The notes: generated by a model from the sequence alone, not told the origin. A stretch of DNA of 64,000 bases from Rana temporaria (GCF_905171775.1 NC_053489.1:329254089-329318088); one strand, 5' to 3'. Shown: positions 34,832 to 47,287, numbered from the stretch's first letter. Numbers and translations: made by a program.

Positions 34832-36076
34832 GGGAAAAAGGTGGAAATAAGGGCCGTCTAATTGAGCCACCCCCACTGCGCGTAACTGGAGAATATAAGT
34901 GAAAATATAGTGATATTGATAATATAAATAAATAAATTAATAAATAAATATATGTGAGCTGCTGCTCTAAAAGTTAAACAATCAAAATGTAATATGCAAA
35001 TACAGTGCTACCTGATGTGAAAAAAGGTATCAAATGTGATATTAAGCAGCGCTCAAGGGAATCAAATAAAAAAAACACACATATAATATTGCTAGACTAT
35101 TAAGTGAAAAATAATGAGTGATCCACCCTCTATGTGAAACAATATATCAGTGTCAAAAAATAGGTGTCAATAATACACCCAAAATAACAGGTTGGCAAAA
35201 AAAATCCATAAACTGATTGTGTGAACGTAAATGAAGTTCATAAATGGAGAACAGAAGAAATCCCTTCACGATCTTCAGACAGTGCTTTCACCACACCACA
35301 GTGACTGCGTGATTCCACCACCCATCAGAATGCAAACTCACCACAATAAATGGCCTGACACTCTTGTGTTAAGGCACACAGGCTTTTTAACTGAACCACT
35401 CAGTTTAATTGATGGAACTCCCTCTTTGGAAACTGGAGCACTCAGTTAAATAAATGGAGATCCGTTGGAAACAGGAAAAGCTCCAAGATGACAGCCACAT
35501 GTATAATGAAGAGAGAGAGCACAATAGTGTGATATTGCAACACAACTTTTAATAAAAACACTAAAAATCTCCCAATAGATGCACTCACAAAAATGACTCT
35601 TGTCATAAGCAGTGATTAAATCCAAACATCACACGGTGTAAACACAAACGAAAATTTTCCTCCAGGTGAACCAGTGGTCACGGCGGACCAACAAATAGCC
35701 CAGGTTTACTCACAGCCCTATGAAGGTGTACTGGAGTCGCTCTTCAGATGACTATGTTGGTGACAGATGGACCGTTCCACGCCCGACCAGTTCAGTTTAA
35801 GGTATGCGGTTGTAACTTAGTACCCACGCCCCGACATGTTTCATCATACTGATTTAATCATGGGGATGCTTACCAGATGTCACATGCCGCTATATGTAGC
35901 TGCCAAGGTCCCCCCCTCACTTGCACATTGGTGCACGCCTTCCGTTCATTACAAGCATCAGCTGTGTGGACAAACGTCCCACTCAGCTGTGCTGGCATGC
36001 AAGTGTGCAGCTCTGACCAAACAGAGCGGCATAATCATGTGTGCGAGGTGGAGGCCCCCAGTGGTGACGTTGGTGT
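34832..36076 (-). repeat. pLTR of the PLE, right copy
   Basis: Direct repeat of 29300-30543 with few substitutions (for example agcggc versus agcagc near 36028). On the minus strand this is the 5' pLTR, just upstream of ORF1, and so the expected promoter-bearing copy. A degenerate hammerhead-like motif lies at 35829-35865 (minus), identical to copy 1. Confidence 0.88.
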
Positions 36077-37810
36077 CACTTTAATTTGAACCATTGCATG
36101 TCTAAACTTGCCCATATTTATGTATATCTCGTTCAAAGTACATGCCCCAGTGTAAAATCATTTTCCAGTTTATAAAATCTTTTTTAAAAATAATAATTTT
36201 AAAAATGTATTCATTTTGATTACCACCATTTTATTGAAATTTTATGATGGATAATAATATATGCAACTCTTCAATATAATTTTAGGAATACCGCCTATAC
36301 TATATGTATTTAATTCAGTTTTATATATATTTATGGTTGATTATGTGTTTTTAGATTTTGGAATAATATATATTCTTTTTTAGATTCATATAACCATGTA
36401 GTATGCTCTCACTTTAGATTAATGAGAGATATTGTACTTTGTGTTTCTGACTTTACACTGTTAGATCGTGTTTGTATAGACCTGGAGGTGACTCGTGGTC
36501 ATGGGGACACCCGAATGGCTGTTAGTTATTTCTTAGAGGGATATCCCCCTTCTTTCAGTTTGCAGTACACTCTATGCTTGATGGGTGTCATACACCAGTT
36601 TCACCACTGGGGTTAGACACTGTATCGAATATAGGCAGTGGGAATGGGTGTCATACACCAGTTTGACCACTGGTGATAGACACCTCATTGAATACAGGCA
36701 GTGTGATTAGGTGTAGTACACCGACGTCACCACTGGGGGCCTCCACCTCGCACACATGATTATGCTGCTCTGTTTGGTCAGAGCTGCACACTTGCATGCC
36801 AGCACAGCTGAGTGGGACGTTTGTCCACACAGCTGATGCTTGTAATGAACGGAAGGCGTGCACCAATGTGCAAGTGAGGGGGGGACCTTGGCAGCTACAT
36901 ATAGCGGCATGTGACATCTGGTAAGCATCCCCATGATTAAATCAGTATGATGAAACATGTCGGGGCGTGGGTACTAAGTTACAACCGCATACCTTAAACT
37001 GAACTGGTCGGGCGTGGAACGGTCCATCTGTCACCAACATAGTCATCTGAAGAGCGACTCCAGTACACCTTCATAGGGCTGTGAGTAAACCTGGGCTATT
37101 TGTTGGTCCGCCGTGACCACTGGTTCACCTGGAGGAAAATTTTCGTTTGTGTTTACACCGTGTGATGTTTGGATTTAATCACTGCTTATGACAAGAGTCA
37201 TTTTTGTGAGTGCATCTATTGGGAGATTTTTAGTGTTTTTATTAAAAGTTGTGTTGCAATATCACACTATTGTGCTCTCTCTCTTCATTATACATGTGGC
37301 TGTCATCTTGGAGTTTTTCCTGTTTCCAACGGATCTCCATTTATTTAACTGAGTGCTCCAGTTTCCAAAGAGGGAGTTCCATCAATTAAACTGAGTGGTT
37401 CAGTTAAAAAGCCTGTGTGCCTTAACACAAGAGTGTCAGGCCATTTATTGTGGTGAGTTTGCATTCTGATGGGTGGTGGAATCACGCAGTCACTGTGGTG
37501 TGGTGAAAGCACTGTCTGAAGATCGTGAAGGGATTTCTTCTGTTCTCCATTTATGAACTTCATTTACGTTCACACAATCAGTTTATGGATTTTTTTTGCC
37601 AACCTGTTATTTTGGGTGTATTATTGACACCTATTTTTTGACACTGATATATTGTTTCACATAGAGGATGGATCACTCATTATTTTTCACTTAATAGTCT
37701 AGCAATATTATATGTGTGTTTTTTTATTTGATTCCCTTGAGCGCTGCTTAATATCACATTTGATACCTTTTTTCACATCAGGTAGCACTGTATTTGCATA
37801 TTACATTTTG
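36077..37810 (+). repeat. Inverted partial PLE copy (3' UTR plus pLTR)
   Basis: Reverse complement of 29451-31183: it starts at cactttaatttgaaccattg (3' UTR) and runs through the pLTR, stopping at tattacatttt, immediately before the right target duplication. It is truncated by about 150 bases relative to a full pLTR. Contains the third hammerhead-like motif at 36929-36965 (plus). Confidence 0.9.
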
Positions 37811-37825
37811 AGTGATTTTGATTTG
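37811..37825. repeat. Target-site duplication, right copy (PLE)
   Basis: agtgattttgatttg, identical to 29285-29299. The TTAA element resumes after it. Confidence 0.9.
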
Positions 37826-38089
37826 ATTACATTATTGAATAATTTTTATTTTAATTATATTATTACTTGCTATAATTATTTATAATTATTTATTATATTA
37901 TAATTTAAAATTTTGTTTTTAAAAAAATGTCATACCCGGGATGCCTATTAGATTCTTGTTTGGTCAGATTTAAGTGAGTTATTCCTAAAAATCACAGGCC
38001 TACAGTATAAAACGCCAAATTTCCTTGCAAATAATTGTACCGCTTTTGGTACGTAATTCCAGACAGAATCATACCGCCAGGGAGGTTAA

Positions 38090-39019
38090 TACACTAAATA
38101 ATCACTATAACAGTAATATCTCAAAATATAAATAATTGGCTACAACCAAAAATAAAGAAACAACACATTGTAATATATAACTGTACACCATAAAAAAAAA
38201 CACAAACAGCACATGAATCTATAGTCACACAAACTGGTGTTACCTGAGAGACATACTGCGCACCATATGGGTGAACTGTCTATGCTGTCCCAGGTTGTAG
38301 GGAAGTATCGAGGAGGCAGGGCGAAGAGAACAAAACACCCCTATGAATAATCTATATAAGAAAAATATGCCTAATGTCTAAATATAAAATCAAGGGGGCA
38401 CCTGGAATTAAATAAATGCTTTCCAGAACTCACATTAATAGTTAGCTGGAGAGACTAGATTGGCCCTCAAACCATTACATATACTGTATCAATGATCAAT
38501 GGAGGTCCATTTTGGCATTACATTGCAAATATCCGAATTATGAGAAAAACACATTACAGAACAGATGTATCAACATACTAATGATCGAAGGTTATAAAGG
38601 GAATGATATAAAAATAATATACTCTGCTAGATATTCTTATAAGAAAATCTCACCAAGCATTGATAAGTTGGAGTTTCCAGCGCATAACCTCCCGGACTTG
38701 CAATGTGCTAGTCATAGAATCAGAAGTGGGAAGTAGCAAACTACTTATATACCCTGGGCATCTGAAAGGCCATTACCCAAAATTCCCAACAAAGGGAGGA
38801 CCCCAGTCCTTGCTGTACATATGATCCCTCACAAAGTAGCAGGGGCTGGTAGAATGGCAGGTAGGCCTTCCCTGACATCCCCCATAGATGGGAAATACCA
38901 AGGCTAAGGCCTCAACCTGTCCAGAGCTCACAATAACAAGAGGTGACACAATTTCGGGGCCAGAAGTTGCATAAACCCACATTACCCATTCGGCTTCTGC
39001 ACTGCAGATTGGAGAGCAA
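38090..39019. other. No recognised feature
   Basis: Unassigned DNA; ORFs at 38512-38736 and 38773-39078 show no family features. Confidence 0.45.
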
Positions 39020-39802
39020 TCCGCGATTGGCGGTGACAGCAGGGACGTGGAGCTCTGTGTGTAAACACAGAGCTCCACGTCCTGTCAGGGAGAGAGGAGA
39101 CCGATGTACATGTACATAGGGACACAGCATCGGTCACCTCCCCCAGTCAGTCCCCCTCCACACACAGTTAGAACACACCCAGGGACTACATTTAACCCCT
39201 TCCTCACCCCTAGTGTTAACCCCTTCCCTGCCAGTCACATTTATACAGTAATTAGTGCATTTTTATAGCACTGATCGCTGTATAAATGTGAATGGTCCCA
39301 AAATTGTGTCAAAAGTGTCCGATATGTCCGCCGCAATATCGCAGGCCTGACAAAAAAATCGCAGATCGCAGCCATTACTAGTAAAAAATAAAAAATAAAT
39401 CATAAATCTATCCCCTATTTTGTAGGCGCTATAACTTTTGCGCAAACCAATCAATATACGCTTATTGCGTGTTTTTTTTAACAAAAATATGTAGAAGAAT
39501 ACGTATCGGCCTAAACCGAGGGGAAAAAAAAAATTGGGATATTATTATAACAAAAAGTAAAAAATATTGTGTTTTTAAAAAAAAATTCTGTCTTTTTTGG
39601 TTTATAGCGCAAAAAATAAAAATCACAGAGATGATCAAATACCACCCAAAAGAAAGGTCTATTTGTGGGGGGGAAAATTGATAAAAAATAATTTGAGTAC
39701 AGTGTTGTATGCGCAATTGTCATTCAAAATGCCTCAGCGCTGAGAGCTGAAAATTGGTCTGGGCAGGAAGGGGGTTTAAGTGCCCAGTAATGAAGTGGTT
39801 AA
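39020..39802 (-). mobile_element. TTAA element, left end not identified
   Basis: The minus strand starts at TTAACCACTTCATTACTGGG (39802) and has the caatTGCGCataca/atagacctttcttttggg segment, the ataactttgcgc-type block and a cgtggagctctgtgt...acacagagctccacg palindrome (39046-39080). The opposite TTAA terminus could not be placed. Related to the element at 14765-15603. Six bases separate it from the next TTAA element. Confidence 0.6.
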
Positions 39803-39808
39803 TGAAAG

Positions 39809-41000
39809 TTAACCACTTGCCACCTGCCCTTTTACAAAATGAAGGCGGCACAGTGGTTTCAATATCCTGACTGGACATCATATGATGTCCTCAGGATATT
39901 GAGCTGCTGTGGACCCCCGGGGGCACGCATCGCTGTGATTGTTGTTGCAGGGTGTCATTCTGACACTCCGCAACACCGATCTAGGTAAAGTGTCTCTGAT
40001 GGAGGCTCTTTACCTTGTGATCAGGCATGTCCAATCACGGCTGATCACGATGTAAACAAGAAGAGACGGTTATCGGCTTTTCCTCACTCGCGTCTGTCAG
40101 ACACGAGTAGAGGAGAGCCGATCAGCTGCTCCTCGGACAGGGGGGGGTTTGTGCTTATTGACTATTAGCACAGCCCCCCCCGAGGATGCCCACACTAGAC
40201 CACCAGGGATGCCACTAGACCAACAAGGATGCCACCAGACCACCAGGGATGCCCACTACCAGGTATGCCAGCCTAGACCACCAGGGATGGCAATCAGTGC
40301 CCACAATGGATGCCAATCAGTGCCCAAAATGGGCATCACTGATTGGCAGGCACTGTTGTTTGGCACTGATTGGCATTCATAAGTACAATACAGTGCATCC
40401 GTGCCACCTATCAGTGCCCATCCATGCCCATCTGTGCCATCTATCAGTGCCCATCCATGCCACCTATCTGTGCCCATCCATGCTGCCTATCTGTGCCCAT
40501 TCGTGCCGCCTATTTGTGCCCATTCATGCTGCCTATCAGTGTCCATCTGTGCCGCCTATCAGTGCCCATCCGTGCTGCCTATCAGTGCCCCATCAGTGCT
40601 GAATATTAGTGCTCATCAGTGCCCATCAATTCCACCTCATCAGTGCCACCTCATTAGTGCCCATCAGTGCCGCCTTATCAGTCTACGTCAGTGCAGTCCC
40701 ATCAGTGCCCATCAGTGAAGGAGAAAACTTACTTATTTACAAAGTTTTGTAAAGGAAAAAAAAAGCATTTGTTTTTCAAAATTTTCGGTCTTTTTACTTT
40801 TTTTTGCAGAAAATAAAAATCCCAGAGGTGATCAAATACCACCAAAAGAAAGTTCTATTTGTGGGAACAAAATGATACAAATTTAGTCTGAGTACAGTGT
40901 AGCATGACCTCACAATTCTCATTCAAAGTGCAACAGCGCTGAAAGTTGAAAATTGGTCTGGGCAGGAAGGTGTATAAGTGCCCTGTATGGAAGTGGTTAA
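39809..41000 (-). mobile_element. TTAA element with minisatellite core, inverted orientation
   Basis: Bounded by TTAACCACTTGCCACC (39809) and gtatggaagtggTTAA (41000). Same plan as 25974-27204 but reversed: a GC-rich tail, then cctatcagtgcccatc-type minisatellite units (about 40395-40720), then the agaaagttctatttgtggg block. Open frames here (40249-40602, 40401-40718) are minisatellite artefacts. Confidence 0.75.
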
Positions 41001-42091
41001 ACATTAATATGTTATACATATGATAGTAAAATATAATATAGTATACTGTACACACTATAACGATTGGCATGTCTTTCTTAAACAGTGTTAAGGCTAATTT
41101 GTCAAACTATATAAATATATATGAGTTGGTCAAATATGCTAGACGTCTTATTTACTTGCATGCAAAATAGGAGATTCTGTCAGTGCTACGCTCGCAAGTG
41201 ACAAAAATACAAATGAAGGCTGACAGCTAACATCCCACTCAGGGCAGCATGATCCATGAGAGGCACAATTTTACCTACAATAGTCAACAATAGAGTTCTC
41301 AACAGCACTGTATTCAACAGGAAGCAACGGAAGCAAGATTTATTACACACAAGACACAAGGATAGGTTATCTTACTTATGATTGATGATTTCTGTAAACT
41401 CTAAGGTTTAATTCTTTAATAATTCAAATCATGTCTCTGTTGACAGAGAGGTAATTCTACATTCTAGCGTATCACATCCTTTTTTATAATTTGTAGAAGT
41501 CCAACTGTGTCTTTCAATGAAAATCACTTCTCTAATTGCACAGGCAAACAGTGAGGACAGTAGGAAGATACATACCCTTACAATTCATTTCCAGGCATTA
41601 AAAAAGTACAAGAACAAATGTTCATAAATTCTTTTTTAATGCACATCTATATTGGATGCAGAAATTCACAGTTCATACTGCAGACTACTCTACTGGAGTC
41701 AACAAGTTAAAAAATAGTAAGAAGTAAAATGTCATTAGTAATCATTTTATAATTCTTATAGCTGAACTCTGGACAAAGTAAAGAAAAAAAAAAACCTTGT
41801 AGTGGAGGAATAGAGGTTTATCATACTGCGCCACCCACAAAAGGTTTATGCAATTTTGTATGTTTTTCTTTTTCATATTTTCCATATTTGTATTACACAA
41901 TGAATTTTCTTTTATAAAGCACTTCCTCAATATACAACACCTTACAGAGTACATGCTACCATGTATTTCAGTCTATGTCTGGCTGCCAATTTATCTCTAA
42001 AAAATGTTGAAACCTTAGCGCCAAACCACTGCTAAAAGGGCCAGATGGAACTTAATTCCATGAAAGGTCAGAGGTACAATTCAAAAAATAG
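41001..42091. other. No recognised feature
   Basis: AT-rich, non-coding as far as I can see. Confidence 0.45.
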
Positions 42092-42133
42092 CCAATGTGT
42101 TTCAGGGGTCTGAGTGCCCCGATTTGATCAAGG
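42092..42133 (-). ncRNA. Degenerate hammerhead-like motif (PLE remnant)
   Basis: The minus strand reads CC, TTGATCA, a stem GGGG...CCCC, T-GAAA, CACATT, GG. This is the common amphibian PLE-type arrangement with several core substitutions (UUGAUCA for CUGAUGA). It marks a decayed pLTR around 42000-42250; the limits are not visible. Confidence 0.4.
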
Positions 42134-42831
42134 CTTGACTGGCAGCAAGATGAACAAACTAGTGGTAAACTGGCCCTACTGTGGTATTTATTCCAGTGTG
42201 AGTTGAAAGCACCGCCCTAATCAGCTTGTTTGGGCTGCCACTTTTATCCAAGCCACTTTTTCAGTTCTAATGAATGTCAGGAACATTTTATTTTGGTGTG
42301 GTGGGTGATCAGGGCACCACATTCCTAGGTTCATATATCATGTATTTGTACCTTTGGACCTTTGTGTGTTATCTTTGAACACATACAGTATAGGGGGGTA
42401 CTATTGGTGGAGAATTGGTACTATTATACAAAGGGTTATTCTACTCTTTACATCTCTCCCTAATTTATAAATAGACAAGGAGAAATTTGTTTTAGATATT
42501 CACTGTGGGTGGACCCATAACACCACACATATTTTATTGTGCCATGGGTAAAAGCTGTGATCAATATACCATATTTTGCAAAAGAGAAGGCTGTGGTGAG
42601 CGACTCCTCCATTGGTATAATTGACAGTTATAGGGTAGAGTGCAAAATCTGGTGCAGCTCTGCATAGAAACCAGTCAGCTTCCAGTTTGTTTAGCAAAGC
42701 TTAACTGAACAAGATAAAGTTAAATCTGATTGGGTACTATACACAGCTGTGTCTTTGATGCAGGATTGACTGGTCTCTTTTCTGAGAGCTATTACATTGA
42801 ACTTTACTACTATGTGTTTATTTATTGCCTC

Positions 42832-42870
42832 ATTCTCCTGAAGAATTATATTGCGAAATGCATTGAGAAT
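42832..42870 (+). ncRNA. Hammerhead-like motif with intact core (PLE remnant)
   Basis: ATTCTC (42832-42837) pairs perfectly with GAGAAT (42865-42870) as stem I. The core CTGAAGA (42838-42844) fits CUGANGA. GAAA is at 42855-42858 and TGCATT at 42859-42864 gives a minimal stem III and a cleavable U. The ten bases of stem II (42845-42854) pair poorly, so folding and activity are uncertain. Flanks are not otherwise recognisable. Confidence 0.5.
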
Positions 42871-43977
42871 ACAACTACCTCTTTATTAATATATATTATT
42901 TGCATAAACTGCCAGTGTACACTGTTGCAGATTTTAACCTTTCAGACTTATTAAGTATAATTGTAATATTTGAATTTGTTCCCCCACCTCCTATTTGATG
43001 AATGAACTGTAAGCAATGATGTTATAGCCAGGGAAGCAGGTAATCAAGCATAATCTGTGCTTGGTTGACTGCTTTGGAGGGCTGGGGACCCCTGATTTCT
43101 CTGTAAAAAACAGTTGTCACCCACTTAAAGCTACCACATCAAAGCAATCATTTAAATAAAAAACAATATAATAACTTAGAATGTTAAAAGCACCCCCACC
43201 CCACCCCCGCACATACACACAAATGCAGATGTTTATGTAGGTCGAACACACATATGTGATTGCACCACACATTAGAGGTACTGTGGACAATTTTAGGTAC
43301 TGTAGTGTGTTGCCATTTTACAGAAGTGTACAATTTTAAATCTTGTTTGGTATCCATTTACTAAAAATAACATTATCTTTTGTATTTTACTAACATTTTT
43401 TTTTTATTTTGTGTCTGTATGCACTAAAATTCATTCAAACATATTTTTTTCTGAAAATTTACACTTCATAAATAGCAGTGCAAATATCAAATGACATAAA
43501 AAAATTGACATTGAAAAGTTGGTGATTATTAGGTAAGTTTTCCATCAAACCATTGATCAGAGCAGAATGACTGGCTGTACTGCTTTATTATTGGAACAGA
43601 ACCAGGAACTGAGCCACAGTAGGATTAGTTCCAGTATTCATGCCCCCTCACCCCCTGCTGCTCTGATCACCACCACCCCCATTCCCTGGCGGTCTGGGGC
43701 CTCCTGTGGACCCCTCCTCCTCCACAGGCTGATGGATTTCCTTCTTCTCCCTCCCACCAGCTGCAGCTGCTGCTGGGAAAGCAGGGATGATGTTTCAGGA
43801 TGGAGAGCAGGAGTTGGTAAATATGTCAAGAAAAGGACAAACACATCTGATAGTGTAGTATTGTAAGTTAATTTATTAAAATCAAAACTAAAAAGATACT
43901 CACAAACATAAGAGCATAAGACCATAAAAAATCGCACCGCCAGTACTCAGGGTGACTGTTTTGATGTCACTGCTATT

Positions 43978-44028
43978 CTCTGCCGATGTATGTTTTGTTC
44001 AATGAAACACTTTCCTGGGGCATCAGAG
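43978..44028 (-). ncRNA. Degenerate hammerhead-like motif (PLE remnant)
   Basis: The minus strand reads CTCTGATGCCCC, a hairpin GAAA-GTG-TTTC, AAAAC, ATACATC, GGCAGAG. Stem I CTCTG/CAGAG is intact. The GAAA element has become AAAA and the core is altered, so it is probably dead. It suggests a pLTR-derived stretch around 43870-44480. Confidence 0.4.
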
Positions 44029-44499
44029 TAGCAGTGAATTAAAAATATAATACACGGCCCTCATCCTCTCCTACTGTAACTCTCCAAAGAGAAAATGCAC
44101 TTGGAAAGATGAATCAGTGCAGCTGAATAAACCAACCATCTTATTAAATGGGTTTAATGAGAATGTCAAAATTAACTGTTAAAATTAAGTGAGTAAGTGA
44201 GTAATTAAGTGAGTAGCAGGACTTAAATGTCCAAACAGAATAATGCCTGTTGGGATAAGGATATAGCGCCATCAATTTACATAACAATGTTAATGACAAT
44301 CATCAACAGTAACCTTCTATGCATACTGAAATGCATAGATTCCAGCTTAAAAAAATGTAAACCAATAACATAATACCTTATATAATATGAGGATATGATA
44401 CTTGCAAACATGCTGATGATAATCACTAGCAATAAGTTACTACGCAGATATAAACACATGAATATCAATCCACTCTATAAAATAAATAATGGCTAAAAT

Positions 44500-46239
44500 A
44501 TAAAAAAACAAACAGTGTTTACCTATTATTACTAAAGGAATTAATTTCCCACTCAACGTTCAATCCTAATGGATTATAAGACTTCAATAGTTAAATCCAA
44601 TGTGTTTCCCATTCTGAAATGTGTCTCACATTATTAATTCCCCTTCAGTGCACCCTCTCTATTCCTACCACCTTTAAACAAGTAAGATCCTTGTAAATTT
44701 TGAAAAATAAAATACTACAGCGCTACTACAATCTCAATCACACCACACAATTAATAACCAAATGTAAGATGCTGTAATATGTGAAATGGTGACCCAACCA
44801 AAATAAACATTGAAAAGTAATAAAAATTGCGCTAAAAAAACACTAATAATGTGATACCAATACAAATGATCAGGTGCAATCACTAATAATCAATTAATGA
44901 TAATAATGTATCCACAAGGACAGATTAAATTAGGCTATGGCAGTGACATAGCATAAACAAAAAATGTGTCACCAACGTATAATAAGTGAAAACAATAAAT
45001 AATTAATTTATACTTCAGTCCACATAGAAGCAATATCACAGAGAACTGCTCTCCACATTTGTATCCATAAGCATATTAGATGATACCACCAATGGGTTAA
45101 TAGTCAATTGATCACAGCAGAAAGCCTCAGAGTGTATGTGATCAGAAACAACAGCCTTAGATAGTGTGCGATAAAACAGTTCCACCTCCGCTCCACACAG
45201 ATCACGATGAGATGTGAAAAAAGGGGGAGAGAGAGACACACACAATAGCATAATATTGTACCAACAGGTGAACAATAATGCACTAGCTACAGGCTGATAC
45301 ACTCACAAATTCCCCTCTTTGTTAAAGCCGCTCAGTAACAGCACATGAGATCCTCACTCGGGAACTCCGATGGTCTTGTCACGGCAGGATCCTTGTAATG
45401 ACACAGGGCAAAATGCTTAAAAATACTATGGCTTGTTAACCCTTTCTTAATATTAGTTATATGCTCCCCAGTTATAACATGTAGTGACCCATTAGTCCTA
45501 CCCACTTACTGTGGCACTCCAGAAGATTCCAACATTCTTAGTGGAACATGTAATCAACTGATCAATTTGATACACTCAATTAAGTCAATCAAGTCAATTA
45601 AATACATGTTTTCTGAGATCTGTGGCTGGGGAGTGAGGGCGGCTTCCTCTCCTCACAGAATATATAGTACACCAGATCAGGTGAGTCTGATCACATTATC
45701 ATATACTGTAAACAAAGCAACAAATAGCTGACATTGATTTAATTTACATGAACAAATTAACAACCTAGGTGACCAGACTGCCCGGCAACAAGCCTACAGC
45801 AAAGTAAAGTACATTACACATTATCATAAATATGAACACAGAGATGAGCAGATAGACAGAAACAATAGGTGACTCAATTAACAATGGTAGAAAGACACTT
45901 AACACATAACACCATAAATAGAAATATATCAGAATACCACAGAATCAGATTACTTTGAGCTGATGATATTAACATCTGCTCTGAGTATTACAATCAAAGC
46001 AGTCATTGCTGGTTATGGGCATAGAGGCCCTAAATATGGATCCCAGGCTTAGATTTATAGAGTCCAAAACAAGACCACTCCAAGGGTCCTCCAGGCACAC
46101 ACCTCTCAAAGAGTAGTGTTCCCTCAAAAGCTGGGGGCTATAGTCAGTAGGCAAGAGGCCACCCTGCAGTCTTCTTCAAAAGCCCCTGTCCAGGTTGGGT
46201 CGGTCACATAAAGCCTAATATACGTCTGCCTAAAAATAT
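44500..46239. other. Unassigned; possibly PLE-derived in part
   Basis: Contains tgatacaccaatacaaatgatc-like AT-rich text and short A-rich tracts reminiscent of pLTR interiors, but no repeat pairing within the window supports this. ORFs at 45036-45302 and 45969-46154 have no recognisable domain. Confidence 0.3.
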
Positions 46240-46476
46240 TGGGTCCCCCTTCCTCATAACTATGCTGCAAGCCATTTGTAAAAGAGATCAGTGTAAATAT
46301 TTTTTTTTCTTAAATCAGCTTTGGTCCAGTCACATGATCTATAACCTCTGACTCCTTTGTATCAGTGAGCATCTTCTGCAGGGGAGAGCGAGGGCATTCC
46401 TGTCTGGTTCCGTTAAGGATGGAGAAGCCGTCCAACAAGTGGTCATTAACTTTGACATTTTCGCTCTAGGGTTGGC

Positions 46477-46492
46477 ATATAGTGACATAATA
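46477..46492. repeat. Target-site duplication, left copy (839-bp element)
   Basis: atatagtgacataata, identical to 47332-47347. Confidence 0.88.
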
Positions 46493-46733
46493 AAAAAAGG
46501 TGGATACCCTGCGCTGCCAATAATAAGTGAATGGATGCTGCTAACACGGCTCATTTGAATAAAAAGCAAAAAGTGAAAAGGAAAATAAATGTGTAGCGCT
46601 TAAACTGACTGTCAATAATGAAAATCAATTGCCAAAAAATGTGAAACACATAACAATTATAAACAGAATGTGCATCAACAACATACAAGTCCCATATTGC
46701 AGGAAATAAATATGGTGCCGCTGGGCACGTGGT

Positions 46734-46995
46734 GCAGTGTGAATTGTTGCGCCTGTTGGTTGGTGCCAAAGCGCAAAAAGTGATATAATCAACAATAGTT
46801 CGATGAAAATATTCACATAAACCAAAACAAAGTCAATCTAGTGAAAAAGTGAATGGATGAGATGCAGTGTGAACTGTTGCGCCTGTTGGTTGGTGCCAAA
46901 GCGCAAAAAGTGATATAATCAACAATAGTTTGATGAAAATATTCACATAAACCAAAACAAAATCAATCTAGTGAAAAAGTGAATGGATGAGATGA
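46734..46995. repeat. Two-copy 130-bp tandem repeat
   Basis: Units start at 46734 and 46864 (gcagtgtgaa...ttgttggttggtgccaaagc) and differ at a handful of bases. Confidence 0.88.
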
Positions 46996-47287
46996 GTGAC
47001 TTCTCCAATACGTGATAAAACCACCACCGAAAGCAATGCAGGCTTACCGGAGCGTGTTGACTTAAGATGACATATGCCACCGAAAGTCAAGGGAGGCTTA
47101 TAATGACTGATGTCATATACGATCCAAGGCAGAGTAGTACATCAACCGATCATCGTATCCTCTATGAGATAGGTGGATGGAAAGAGACTGGATACTATGC
47201 TGACGATAGAGTCCCCAGGCTGGTTATTCCTCAATTTAGCTGGAGTTAAAAGCACTTTGTATACAAATGGGGCGGCAGTGGAGTCCT

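Larger units (their letters stand above)
29300..37810 (-). mobile_element. Composite Penelope-like element (8.5 kb)
   Basis: Minus-strand order: inverted partial copy (37810-36077, in plus orientation), pLTR (36076-34832), ORF1 (34802-33600), reverse transcriptase ORF (33594-31891), GIY-YIG ORF (31931-31347), 3' UTR (to about 30544), second pLTR (30543-29300). Direct pLTRs plus an inverted truncated copy next to one of them, and a target duplication of about 15 bp, are the known structure of Penelope insertions. The three pLTR copies differ at only a few positions, so the insertion is recent relative to the surrounding L1 and TTAA remnants. Confidence 0.9.
28694..38089. mobile_element. TTAA-flanked 'cctccctggcggtat' element split by the PLE
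   Basis: The left end TTAACCTCCCTGGCGGTAT and right end ataccgccagggaggTTAA are perfect inverted repeats with TTAA on both sides (28694-28697, 38086-38089). Without the PLE the element is about 870 bp. The left part has further mirror repeats (gtatccccgagcgtgactcgggg). The PLE inserted at agtgattttgatttg. No transposase; TTAA suggests piggyBac-type mobilisation. Confidence 0.82.

Noticed and set aside
38512..38736. 74-codon ORF as a possible host exon
   Set aside because: No splice context, domain or neighbouring exon can be identified.
40395..40720. CRISPR-like regular repeats
   Set aside because: Units are contiguous and variable without spacers, and the DNA is eukaryotic.
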